Assembly (NCBI GenBank): GCA_024398955.1
Contig: JAKSIG010000007.1
Location: 29,570 to 93,569 of the forward strand
DNA from: Fibrobacter sp.
GTDB lineage: Bacteria; Fibrobacterota; Fibrobacteria; Fibrobacterales; Fibrobacteraceae
Length of the DNA: 64,000 bases
Reading direction: 5' to 3'
Positions 34,914 through 43,290 of the stretch are shown one piece after another. Under the pieces are notes generated by a model. That model did no database searches. It worked only from the letters and a program-made list of their open reading frames with translations, and had not been told where the DNA came from. The translations under genes were made by a program, and so were the position numbers. Numbering within the stretch: the stretch's first letter is position 1; each line of letters opens with the position of its first letter.

Positions 34914-35845
34914 TGAGGGTGCTGGCTGGCATTTTCTCTGCCGCCATCGTTTTTCTGGCGGGATGCAGTTCTGTAGCAGATGGCGAATCTGTGGATTTGG
35001 AGGATTCTGTTCCCTCCAATCTGGCAAAATCCTCCAGCAGCGTGAAGCCGGACAGCTCAAGTGAAGTCGATCTTGGCGAATCCAGTTCCAGTTTGGCAGA
35101 TTCTACGGACCGGAAGGATTCTTTAGTTACGGATTCCCTTCTGTCCCTTTATGCGGACTGGGTGAAGGTGCCCGCATATACTCTAACACGGGGTAAGATA
35201 GCCTACTCGGTGAACGAGTTTTACATATCGAAGGTTGAGGTAATGCAGTCCTTGTACAAGTCCGTTATGGATTCACTTCCCAAAATGGACAAGCTGGGCG
35301 ATAGCATTCCTGTTGCCAACCTGAACTGGTATGAGGCTGTTCTTTTCTGTAATGCCTTGTCGAAGATTGTCGGGCTGGATACGGCCTACATTTACGAAGG
35401 GGTCGGAGAATCCTATTACCTTAAGAACGTGGATATTGACTACAGCGTAGAATCAATACGTCTGCCTACCGAAAAGGAATGGGAAGTTGCCTATCGCGCA
35501 GGGACTTCTACTACGTATTACTGGGATGTGGATGTCGCCTCTAAATACGCTTATTACGCACAAACTAGCGGACCTGTGAAAGTAGCTCAGTATATTCCCA
35601 ACGATTACGGTCTTTATGACATGGGAGGCAATGTGGCTGAATGGGTCAACGATTGGTTTGGGGCAAAGCCTACAAGTTCTCAAACAAACTACATTGGACC
35701 TGCTGAAGGTTCTGCCAGGATTGTCCGTGGCGGAGGCTGGAGCGATATTGCCAAGGTTATGGCTGCAGATTCCACGGTAAAAAAAGATCCCCTCTACAAA
35801 AGTGAAAAATTGGGGCTCCGTTTGGTGCATTCCGTCGGGTTTTAG
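34913..35845 (+). CDS. FGE-sulfatase-fold (SUMF1-like) lipoprotein
   Basis: 310 residues. Lipobox LAGC (Cys17), Ser/Asp-rich linker (about 30-70), then an FGE fold: VNEFYISKVEVMQ, ANLNWYEAVLFCNALSK, RLPTEKEWEVAYRAG, YDMGGNVAEWVNDW, RGGGWSD and LGLRLV. The catalytic Cys pair of true formylglycine-generating enzymes is missing, so it is likely structural. GldJ and GldK/PorK of type IX secretion are lipoproteins with this fold, but GldL, M and N are not neighbours here, so I do not assign a symbol. It is translationally coupled to the M6-like secreted protein. Confidence 0.82.
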   Translation: MRVLAGIFSAAIVFLAGCSSVADGESVDLEDSVPSNLAKSSSSVKPDSSSEVDLGESSSSLADSTDRKDSLVTDSLLSLYADWVKVPAYTLTRGKIAYSVNEFYISKVEVMQSLYKSVMDSLPKMDKLGDSIPVANLNWYEAVLFCNALSKIVGLDTAYIYEGVGESYYLKNVDIDYSVESIRLPTEKEWEVAYRAGTSTTYYWDVDVASKYAYYAQTSGPVKVAQYIPNDYGLYDMGGNVAEWVNDWFGAKPTSSQTNYIGPAEGSARIVRGGGWSDIAKVMAADSTVKKDPLYKSEKLGLRLVHSVGF

Positions 35846-35878
35846 GATCGTTTGCGTTTAGCAAAGCATCTAATTTGT

Positions 35879-35884
35879 TAAATT
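35879..35884 (+). promoter_or_regulatory. TAAATT box 6 nt before ATG (leaderless candidate)
   Basis: TAAATT followed by GTAGCC and the ATG at 35891; no Shine-Dalgarno sequence. Same geometry as at 22504 and 45772. Confidence 0.5.
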
Positions 35885-35890
35885 GTAGCC

Positions 35891-36397
35891 ATGAAGATTT
35901 CAGAATCCATGGTTTTTCACGTTGTGAAGATGGCGAGCCCTATCTTGGCTGCTGTTTTGATTTGTGCCTGCTCCGAAGAAAAGTCGGAACCTTTGCCGGA
36001 TTTGCCGGCTATTGAGCTGCCCAAGGAATTTACGGGCCTGTATTCTGGAAGCATGCCTTGCGATGATTGTACCGCACGAATGATTCGTATGAATCTGAAC
36101 GAAGATTCTACGGCGAGCGTGGTGCAGACCCTTGTTCGCGAAAATATGCTGGTAGATACCTTGAAGGGATCCTATGCCGTTTCTGCCGATAGTGTCATAA
36201 AGGTGACCTTGGTCTCTGCAAATGGCGATAATGTTCACTGGAATTACAAGCGTTCTAAATCAGGAAACCTGACTTACCTGAATTCTGCAGGATCCATTTA
36301 CGAAGATCGTGATGGCAACAAGTTCGATCTGATTCGTATTCTTAAGGCTCCCGTAGTGAAGAAGGTTTTGGCCGACAGTTCTGTAAACAAGGAGTAG
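35891..36397 (+). CDS. NlpE-like lipoprotein
   Basis: 168 residues. Signal ends at a Cys in LICAC (about residue 25). The mature domain starts FTGLYSGSMPCDDCTARMIRMNL, the pattern of the NlpE N-terminal domain (GxLPCADCxG) including its CxxC. NlpE senses surface attachment or misfolded lipoproteins in E. coli and is linked to copper; the role here is open. The start lies 6 nt after a promoter-like box. Only 2 bp separate it from the response regulator, a suggestive sensor-regulator pairing. Confidence 0.72.
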   Translation: MKISESMVFHVVKMASPILAAVLICACSEEKSEPLPDLPAIELPKEFTGLYSGSMPCDDCTARMIRMNLNEDSTASVVQTLVRENMLVDTLKGSYAVSADSVIKVTLVSANGDNVHWNYKRSKSGNLTYLNSAGSIYEDRDGNKFDLIRILKAPVVKKVLADSSVNKE

Positions 36398-36399
36398 CC

Positions 36400-37170
36400 A
36401 TGCTGTGCACCGCTTTAGTTATTGATGATGAGCCGTTGGCACGCAAGCGTATGATTGCCTTGCTTGGGGATTATTCTTCAGAAATCGAAATTCTGGGGGA
36501 AGCCGAAAACGGTGCTCAGGCTATTGCCAAGATTAAGGAAATGACGCCCGATGTAGTTTTTCTGGATATCCAGATGCCTGATATGGACGCCTTTGAAGTG
36601 CTTCACGCTTTGGATCCAGATGAGGTTCCGCTGGTTGTTTTTACCACGGCCTATGACAATTTTGCCCTGAAGGCTTTTGAAGAGAATACGGTGGATTACC
36701 TGCTGAAGCCCGTGGAATCGGAACGCCTGGCTGCTGCCGTGGAAAAAATCCGCAAGCAGATCCCCGAAGATGATTTTAGTGTGCCCGTTCCTCCGGAATT
36801 TTCTTGGGAGAAATTCCGCAATTTAGTGGACATGAGCGGTTTCTATCTGCAACGTCTGCAGATAAAGAAAGGTGACCGCACGCTCTTCGTGAACATCGAC
36901 GAGGTAATCCGCTTCCATAGCGAAGATAAGTATACGATGGTCTATACAGTTAATGACCAGCATATTATTGACACTCCGCTGATTGAACTGGAGAAGAAGC
37001 TGGATCCTAGGCATTTTGTGCGTATTCATCGCTCCAGCATTGTGGCCATTGACTACATCTCTGAAAGTCGCAAGACCGATGAGGGGCGTGTAACGGTTGT
37101 TCTTCACGACAAGAATAGCACAGAGCTGTTGGTCAGTCGTGCTCTTGTTAAAAAGATCCGCAGTCTGTAA
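36400..37170 (+). CDS. LytTR-family response regulator
   Basis: 256 residues. Receiver domain (1-120): acidic pair Asp9-Asp10, phosphorylation site Asp56 in FLDIQMPD, switch Thr in FTTAYD and Lys in YLLKP. The LytTR DNA-binding domain covers about 145-250 (RFHSEDKYTMVYT, RHFVRIHRSSIVAIDYI). No histidine kinase lies nearby, so it is an orphan; LytS-type kinases are the usual partners. Co-transcription with the NlpE-like lipoprotein is likely from the 2-bp spacing. Confidence 0.92.
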   Translation: MLCTALVIDDEPLARKRMIALLGDYSSEIEILGEAENGAQAIAKIKEMTPDVVFLDIQMPDMDAFEVLHALDPDEVPLVVFTTAYDNFALKAFEENTVDYLLKPVESERLAAAVEKIRKQIPEDDFSVPVPPEFSWEKFRNLVDMSGFYLQRLQIKKGDRTLFVNIDEVIRFHSEDKYTMVYTVNDQHIIDTPLIELEKKLDPRHFVRIHRSSIVAIDYISESRKTDEGRVTVVLHDKNSTELLVSRALVKKIRSL

Positions 37171-37216
37171 CTTGCATTTTTTTTGCGGACGTTGAATTTT
37201 ATTTTTTGAGAACCTA

Positions 37217-38665
37217 ATGGAACAGAATCAAGAAAAAACGGAAACCCCAAAAACAGAAACGGGAAAGACCGAACAGAAGTGCCTTACGGCAAAGAGCGTT
37301 ATTAAGGGATTGTTTAGGGAAATCATTGTCCCGGTGGCTTTGGCGCTTATCGTGATTCAGTATGTGATTCAGGCGTTTCAGATTCCTAGCGGTTCCATGG
37401 AAGATACGCTGAAAACGGGCGATTTCTTGCTTGGACTGAAATTTACCTATGGTTCTCCTGTTCCCTTTAGCAATCAGAAATTGCCGACAATTACAGACCC
37501 GAAGGTTGGCGACGTGGCTATATTCCGCTACCCGGGAGAACCGGAGTATCCCGATGGAAACCCTCATCGCTATACCCACCTGTTTAACGCCTTGATGCTT
37601 GGCAACTTCTACTGGGATCACCAGCCGGAAGAGGGGCAGCCTCATTTGGTACACTATGCTGACGGCCCAAAGGATTACATCAAGCGTTGCGTTGCCGTAA
37701 GTGGTGACACTGTTGCTGTACATGGAGGCCGCCTCTTTGTGAATGGGGTGCGTCAGGATACCATCCCTGGTCGCGGCAAGTGGACTAGCCCTGTTCGTAC
37801 TATGTCTCCTCGCGATGAACGTGAAGCCTTTGTCGTGCCTTCTGTGGGCGACACTCTTTATGTTGACTCGCTGTCTCTGGATAAGGTGTGGTGGCTCCGT
37901 TCCCTTATTGCTCAGGAAAACCCCAATGATTCTGTACGTCTGGATCTTTCGCTCCTGAAGGACGGGGTAGAAACCAACAATTACGATTTTGAGAATTTCC
38001 GCATTCCTGTTGAAAACGATCGTGGTCTTGCCATCAATGAGTTTTTCCGCCGTAATCGTATGGTGTTCCAGCAGCGCCTGACTCAGGGCGACACCATTTC
38101 TGGCGTGATGAGCTTTGCCTACTTTAAGGAGATGGCCCGTATTTGCTACCTGCCTATGCTGGATCCCCATGCAAAGGGCGGCCTTACCCGTCAGGTCAGC
38201 TATCTGGGCTTTGAAGGATCCATGCTGCAGGATCTGGAAGATAACGTAAATGCGTTGAATGTTCCTGCAGAGGTTGCTGCTGTCGATTCTGCAGCCGTTG
38301 ATTCTGCAACTGCCAATGTTGCCGCTGCCGATTCCATAAAGTCCGATTCAGCTATCGCTAACGTTCCCGCTTCCCCCAGGTTCGAAATTCGCAGAAGCCT
38401 GACCCTCGATGGCAAGAAGCTGGACTACTACGTGGTGCAAACACCCCAGTACTTCATGATGGGGGATAATCGCGACAATTCTGCGGATAGCCGCTACTGG
38501 GGCTATGTTTCTCTTCGTAATATGCGAGCCAAGGCTTTTGTCATCTACTTCTCCTTTGACAATGACGACGAAACCTTCTCCCTCAAGAATCCCTTTACCT
38601 GGTGGCGCCTGCCCTTCAAGATTCGTTGGAGTCGTTTGGGCAAGATGATTCACCTGATTGACTAG
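37217..38665 (+). CDS. lepB: Signal peptidase I, enlarged
   Basis: 482 residues, much longer than the usual 250-320. One N-terminal helix (about 34-53) is followed by IPSGSMEDTL (catalytic Ser60), DYIKRCVAVSGD (catalytic Lys156) and, far downstream, GDNRDNSADSRYWG. The extra length lies between the Lys and GDNR boxes and includes a low-complexity run of Ala/Val-Asp-Ser repeats (about 350-375). It cleaves signal peptides at the outer face of the inner membrane. The short gap to the next lipoprotein gene (15 bp) suggests co-transcription. Confidence 0.93.
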   Translation: MEQNQEKTETPKTETGKTEQKCLTAKSVIKGLFREIIVPVALALIVIQYVIQAFQIPSGSMEDTLKTGDFLLGLKFTYGSPVPFSNQKLPTITDPKVGDVAIFRYPGEPEYPDGNPHRYTHLFNALMLGNFYWDHQPEEGQPHLVHYADGPKDYIKRCVAVSGDTVAVHGGRLFVNGVRQDTIPGRGKWTSPVRTMSPRDEREAFVVPSVGDTLYVDSLSLDKVWWLRSLIAQENPNDSVRLDLSLLKDGVETNNYDFENFRIPVENDRGLAINEFFRRNRMVFQQRLTQGDTISGVMSFAYFKEMARICYLPMLDPHAKGGLTRQVSYLGFEGSMLQDLEDNVNALNVPAEVAAVDSAAVDSATANVAAADSIKSDSAIANVPASPRFEIRRSLTLDGKKLDYYVVQTPQYFMMGDNRDNSADSRYWGYVSLRNMRAKAFVIYFSFDNDDETFSLKNPFTWWRLPFKIRWSRLGKMIHLID

Positions 38666-38680
38666 CTTTTGTGACGTCGG

Positions 38681-40465
38681 ATGAAGTGCTGGAAACCTGC
38701 ATATTTCTTTGGCGCCTGCATCGGGATTGTCCTGCTGCTGGTGGCTTGCGCTACGCAGGTGGCTCCTTCGGGCGGTCCCGAAGATAAATTGCCTCCCCGT
38801 GTGGCGGGCGTTTATCCTGCTCCTAATACAACGAACCATCCTAACGAACTCTATGTCAAGCTGGAATTTGATGAATGGATCAACGCTTCCGTTCCCAGAA
38901 GTGCTGTGTCTATCTCTCCGCCCATTGACAAGAAGCTGCGTTTTGAAGTTAGCGGAAAGACTCTGGAACTGACATCCCGCGCAGAACTGGATACGGGGAC
39001 GACCTATACCATTACATTTGCAGGTGGCATTAAGGACCTGCACGGGAATGCCTTGGCGAATCCGTTCCAGGTGGTGTTCTCTACTGGAGCGATTATTGAC
39101 TCACTGACTCTTTCGGGGCGCGTTCTTGTGAATTCTGCCATGGCGAAAAAGAAGGAGTTCCCCAGCGTTGGACTTTTCTTGATGGGTCCGGAACGTGAGA
39201 CTCGGCATTACCTGGATAAGTACCGCGATACCACAACCCATGCGCTGGATTCGATACCCATGCTGTTAAAGGAACCGCCGCTGTATGTGACCCGCGCCGA
39301 CAGCGCCGGACATTTTACCTTGACAGGACTTAAGGCTGGAACATATCGCGTTGTTGCCTTTGTTGATGGAAACGGAAACCAGAAGGTGGAACTTGCGACA
39401 GAACAGGCGGGCGTGTGGACGCAGGATATTCGACTGACTGCAGAGACTAAGGATACCCTGTGGATCGCTGTTGCCGATATGGATTCCACCCACCTGGAAC
39501 TGGAATCTGTGTCGCAGCCTTTTGCCAATGTGCTGGAAGCGACCTTTACCCGAAACGTTTACTTTGATTCCCTGTTCAGGGATACAGCCAACTGCTATTT
39601 GAAAACGCCTGAGAATGCGAAGATCTTCCCGAAGCTGGTGTATTTAGGTGCCTCTTCAAATAAACCGCAGTTCTATTTCGATCCTGCGCCTAAGAGCGAA
39701 ATTCTCTATAAGTTCATTTGCGATGCGGGTAAGGATTCCCTGTTCCGAACGTTGGATACTTCCCGCAATGAAGTGGAATGGGAATGGAACAAGATGGAAG
39801 GGGACACGCTGCCTCCGTCAGTGTCTACGGTAAAGGCTGTTTCTAAGGCTAAGAATCTGTTCCCCGACGATTCGCTGATTGTGCTGTATAACAAGCCTAA
39901 GCTGGACTCCCTTGAAGAAACCTTCTACATGGCCATCAACAAGGACACCACCTTGCTTCAGGTAAAGCAGATTGACCCTGTACGCTTTGTTGTAGAAAAG
40001 AAGGAACCTTGGGGAACAGACCTGACTATGAATTTCTTGATGGGGTATCAGGATACAACTCTTGCTGCAGCCGATAGCAATGGTGTACGTGATACCGTGA
40101 TTGAACTGAAATACAAGAAACTGCAAAAATTTGAAACGGTGGCTAAGCTAAAGCTTGCGACTTTGCAGGGGACTATTCCTGGAGCAAAGTCCGGAGCCTT
40201 GGTGCGCCTGCACGGTATTGAATCCGGGATGGATTATTTGGAAGCCTGCGATGGAACGGGAAAGTTTAAGTTTGGCGATCTTGTTGAAGGAGCCTACTTC
40301 CTGGATTATTACTACCCTCAGGAAGGCAAGCTGATTCCTGATGGAGGATCCATTGAACCGTTCCGTTATGGTTCTGCCTGGCGTGCCATCAACGATACGT
40401 TAAAACTTAAGAATGGCGAAAACCTTTTGGAACAGTTGCAGCCTGCAATTCCTGCGTTGCCGTAA
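38681..40465 (+). CDS. Ig-like (Big_5) lipoprotein
   Basis: 594 residues. Lipobox LVAC, then TQVAPSGGPEDKLPPRV, the typical opening of FCB-group lipoproteins with an SbsA/Big_5 Ig-like domain (about 38-130, PAPNTTNHPNELYVKLEFDEW to QVVFSTG). Further beta-sandwich segments follow, one resembling a carboxypeptidase-regulatory fold (GHFTLTGLKAGTYRVVAFVD). Probably an outer-membrane lipoprotein of unknown role. It sits between lepB and the DinG-like gene. Confidence 0.78.
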   Translation: MKCWKPAYFFGACIGIVLLLVACATQVAPSGGPEDKLPPRVAGVYPAPNTTNHPNELYVKLEFDEWINASVPRSAVSISPPIDKKLRFEVSGKTLELTSRAELDTGTTYTITFAGGIKDLHGNALANPFQVVFSTGAIIDSLTLSGRVLVNSAMAKKKEFPSVGLFLMGPERETRHYLDKYRDTTTHALDSIPMLLKEPPLYVTRADSAGHFTLTGLKAGTYRVVAFVDGNGNQKVELATEQAGVWTQDIRLTAETKDTLWIAVADMDSTHLELESVSQPFANVLEATFTRNVYFDSLFRDTANCYLKTPENAKIFPKLVYLGASSNKPQFYFDPAPKSEILYKFICDAGKDSLFRTLDTSRNEVEWEWNKMEGDTLPPSVSTVKAVSKAKNLFPDDSLIVLYNKPKLDSLEETFYMAINKDTTLLQVKQIDPVRFVVEKKEPWGTDLTMNFLMGYQDTTLAAADSNGVRDTVIELKYKKLQKFETVAKLKLATLQGTIPGAKSGALVRLHGIESGMDYLEACDGTGKFKFGDLVEGAYFLDYYYPQEGKLIPDGGSIEPFRYGSAWRAINDTLKLKNGENLLEQLQPAIPALP

Positions 40466-40483
40466 AAATTGGTGAGGAAAATG

Positions 40484-43210
40484 ATGGAAAAGATTCCGAC
40501 CTTTGTTGCTATCGACCTAGAAACGACTGGTCTTGATTTTGAAAAGGATGAAATTATTGAGGTTGCCCTGGTTCGTTTTGAAAATGGCGAGCCTGTTGAG
40601 GATGTAGATTACCTGGTGAAGCCTACGACGGCACAGTTGCGCCCCTTCATTGAGAACTTGACGGGAATCTACAAGAGCGACCTGGAAAATGCAGAGACTT
40701 TTGCTGGCGTGGCCGGAAAGATATTCTCGTTTATCGGAGATTATCCCATTGTGGCTCACAATGCATCTTTTGATTCCAAGTTCCTGGTCCAGACTTTTGC
40801 CAAGGTTGGCATTTCTTTCGAGAATCATGTGGTATGGGATTCTTTGACGGTTTCCCGCATAGCCTACCAGAATATTCCTAACCATAGGCTTGATACCTTG
40901 GTTCAGGAATTGAATATCCCTAGGAGCCGTGCACATCGGGCGTTGCCCGATGCGGATGCCTGCGGACGTCTTTTTGTAATGGCCCTGGAAAAGATCCAGA
41001 ATGAGGACCGCTGGCTGTATAGCGCACTTTCCAAGGTTGCCGTAAATTCTAGCTGGTCTCTGGTGTGGCCCGTTACCGAAAATTCCGAGCAGGAAATTTC
41101 CTATAAGCTTCCGGATGTTCCTCTAGAGGATGTTCCTGCAAAGGACCGCACTCCACGTGTCAGTGAATTCTTTAAGGAAGATGGAATTCTTGCAAAGAAT
41201 ATGGAGGGCTACCAGCCTCGCCATAATCAGCAGGACCTGGCGTCTGTTGTGGAACGCAATATGCACAAGGGCGGACTCTGCGTTCTTGAGGCGCCTACGG
41301 GGTCGGGAAAGTCCTTGGCTTACCTGGTGGCTGCTGCGAACAAGGCTGTTTCTGGCGAACGTGTGGTCATTAGCACGGCCACTCGAGCCCTGCAGGAGCA
41401 ATTGTGGAATCATGACATTCCGCAGATTGAAAAGTTTTATGACGGTAAGCTGAAGCCGGCTGTGCTGAAAGGTCGCGAAAATTATCTTTGCCTGAGAAAG
41501 TTTGAAGAAATTCTTTCGTCGCCCAACAATATGCTGTTGCCCGAAGAACGAGATTCCTTCATGGCCATAGTGCCATGGGTATACACTACGACTTCAGGTG
41601 ATGTTAATGAATGTACTTCCTTTAGCCAGGGTCGCAATCGTGTACTTTGGTCAAAGATGGCTAGTTCCGCAAAATCCTGCCTGGCAGAAAAGTGCCCCCA
41701 TTATAGCAAGTGCCCGGCCCTGGCTGCAAAACGTAGGGCTATGAACTCCAATATGCTGTTGGTGAACCATGCCCTGTTCATGGCAGACATGTCCTTGGAT
41801 TTTGCCTTGCTTCCTCTGTACGAACACATCATATTCGATGAAGCCCACCGCTTGCCTGACGTTAGCAACCAGTCCCTGGGTCGTACAGTTTCTTTCTTTG
41901 GGCTGCGTAATGTAATCAAGACTTTGATCCCGTCCCGTACAAAGCAGGATGGTCTTGTATCTGAAATTGAGTCTCGCATTCCCGCTGAAAATGTGGAAGC
42001 TCATGAGGCCTGTGCAAATTTGCTGGAAGCCCTGGGCGAACTTGAAAAGGCTTTGCATCGATTCTTTATGAAGATCGGCAAGAAGCTTTCTAAGCAGAAA
42101 AACAAGAACGGTTTTGCCTATACCTCTGGCGTCATGGCGGAATACGATGCCGATCCTTCTAATTTCCTGGATCAGCATGCCAAGACTTTGAAGCTGGTTG
42201 AGAATCTGACTGCGCTTGCCACAAAGCTGGACGAGTCTGCTTCTGGTCTTGTTCATGACCTGAATGGACGTATGACCGAGATTTCCAGGTTCGTGTCGGA
42301 CTTTGAATTCCTGGTGAAGGCTTCCCGTGAAGACTGGGTGTTCTTTATGGAAGAACCCTTTAATCCCCACACCATCAAGCTTCATGCCTTCCCGCTAAAT
42401 TCCGGTACGGTTTGGAAGGAAAAGTTCTACCCCTGGATCAAGTCTGCGACCTTTACTTCGGCTACATTGGCTGTACAGGGTGACCTGACTTACTTTGTCC
42501 AGAAAATGGGCATGAACATGCAGGACGCTCGCAAGGCTCCATTTGTGCGCGTGTATAATGAGTCCTCTACGAAGGATGCCCGCCAGTCTGTGATGGTGGC
42601 CAAGTATCTGCCGAAGCCGTCATTGCCGGAATACAATGCCGCCTTGAATGAAACCTTGTGCGAAATACTTCCTAACGTGGAAGAAAATTCCATGGTCCTG
42701 TTTACCAGCATTTCTGCGATGACGAAGGCCCAGGCTGCACTTGCCCCCCTGTTCGCGCAGAAGAACAAGCTTCTTCTCTGCCAGCATGTGGATGGCTCCC
42801 TGGATGGTCTGGTGGCCATGTTCCGTAAAGAGCGTGGAGCGTGTCTCCTGGGTTGTCAGAGCCTTTGGGAAGGCGTAGATTTTCCGGGTGATGCTCTCAA
42901 GCTGTTGGTGATTCCCAAGCTCCCGTTCCCAAACCCCATGGAACCTCTGGTAGCTGCGGTTTCTGCAAAGATGAAGGATGAAGGCAAGAATGCCTTTAAG
43001 GATTATTTTGTTCCGGAAGCCTACATGGAACTGCGTCAGGGCCTTGGCCGTCTGCTCCGTTCCGAGGAGGATTCTGGTAAGGTGCTGATTCTAGACAACC
43101 GCGTTGTCCTGGAACATTATGGAAAGACCTTCTCCCGCATCTGGAACATGAAGCAGAAAGTTGCCGAAAATCTGGATGAAGCCAAGGCCTTTGCCACCTT
43201 TATTCAATAA
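40484..43210 (+). CDS. dinG: DnaQ-exonuclease / DinG-helicase fusion
   Basis: 908 residues from the ATG at 40484, 6 nt after GAGG; the in-frame ATG at 40481 is too close. The N-terminal exonuclease (1-165) has AIDLETTGLD (Exo I), AHNASFDSKFL (Exo II) and HRALPDADA (Exo III). The superfamily-2 helicase has Walker A APTGSGKS (about 269), a four-Cys Fe-S cluster region (CTSFS to CPHYSKCPAL, about 370-410), DEAH (about 452) and QGLGRLLR. Such fusions unwind and trim DNA in damage repair. All key residues are present, so both activities are plausible. Confidence 0.93.
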   Translation: MEKIPTFVAIDLETTGLDFEKDEIIEVALVRFENGEPVEDVDYLVKPTTAQLRPFIENLTGIYKSDLENAETFAGVAGKIFSFIGDYPIVAHNASFDSKFLVQTFAKVGISFENHVVWDSLTVSRIAYQNIPNHRLDTLVQELNIPRSRAHRALPDADACGRLFVMALEKIQNEDRWLYSALSKVAVNSSWSLVWPVTENSEQEISYKLPDVPLEDVPAKDRTPRVSEFFKEDGILAKNMEGYQPRHNQQDLASVVERNMHKGGLCVLEAPTGSGKSLAYLVAAANKAVSGERVVISTATRALQEQLWNHDIPQIEKFYDGKLKPAVLKGRENYLCLRKFEEILSSPNNMLLPEERDSFMAIVPWVYTTTSGDVNECTSFSQGRNRVLWSKMASSAKSCLAEKCPHYSKCPALAAKRRAMNSNMLLVNHALFMADMSLDFALLPLYEHIIFDEAHRLPDVSNQSLGRTVSFFGLRNVIKTLIPSRTKQDGLVSEIESRIPAENVEAHEACANLLEALGELEKALHRFFMKIGKKLSKQKNKNGFAYTSGVMAEYDADPSNFLDQHAKTLKLVENLTALATKLDESASGLVHDLNGRMTEISRFVSDFEFLVKASREDWVFFMEEPFNPHTIKLHAFPLNSGTVWKEKFYPWIKSATFTSATLAVQGDLTYFVQKMGMNMQDARKAPFVRVYNESSTKDARQSVMVAKYLPKPSLPEYNAALNETLCEILPNVEENSMVLFTSISAMTKAQAALAPLFAQKNKLLLCQHVDGSLDGLVAMFRKERGACLLGCQSLWEGVDFPGDALKLLVIPKLPFPNPMEPLVAAVSAKMKDEGKNAFKDYFVPEAYMELRQGLGRLLRSEEDSGKVLILDNRVVLEHYGKTFSRIWNMKQKVAENLDEAKAFATFIQ

Positions 43211-43223
43211 AGCGAGCATTTTG

Positions 43224-43259
43224 AGCCTGTCAATTTTTTGGCAGGCTTCATTATTTTTT
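43224..43259 (+). terminator. Intrinsic terminator after the DinG-like gene
   Basis: AGCCTGTC (43224-43231) pairs with GGCAGGCT (43240-43247), followed by a T-rich tail to 43259. Confidence 0.8.
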
Positions 43260-43260
43260 C

Positions 43261-43268
43261 TAAATTTG
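43261..43268 (+). promoter_or_regulatory. Candidate TAAATTTG promoter box
   Basis: Exact TAnnTTTG match, 22 nt before the ATG at 43291 and directly after the terminator tail. Confidence 0.5.
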
Positions 43269-43290
43269 GCGCCCTAATAGGGTGTGATAG

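Noticed and set aside
34913..35845. Naming the FGE-fold lipoprotein GldK or GldJ
   Set aside because: Fold and lipobox fit but gldL, gldM and gldN are absent from the neighbourhood, and FGE lipoproteins are common.
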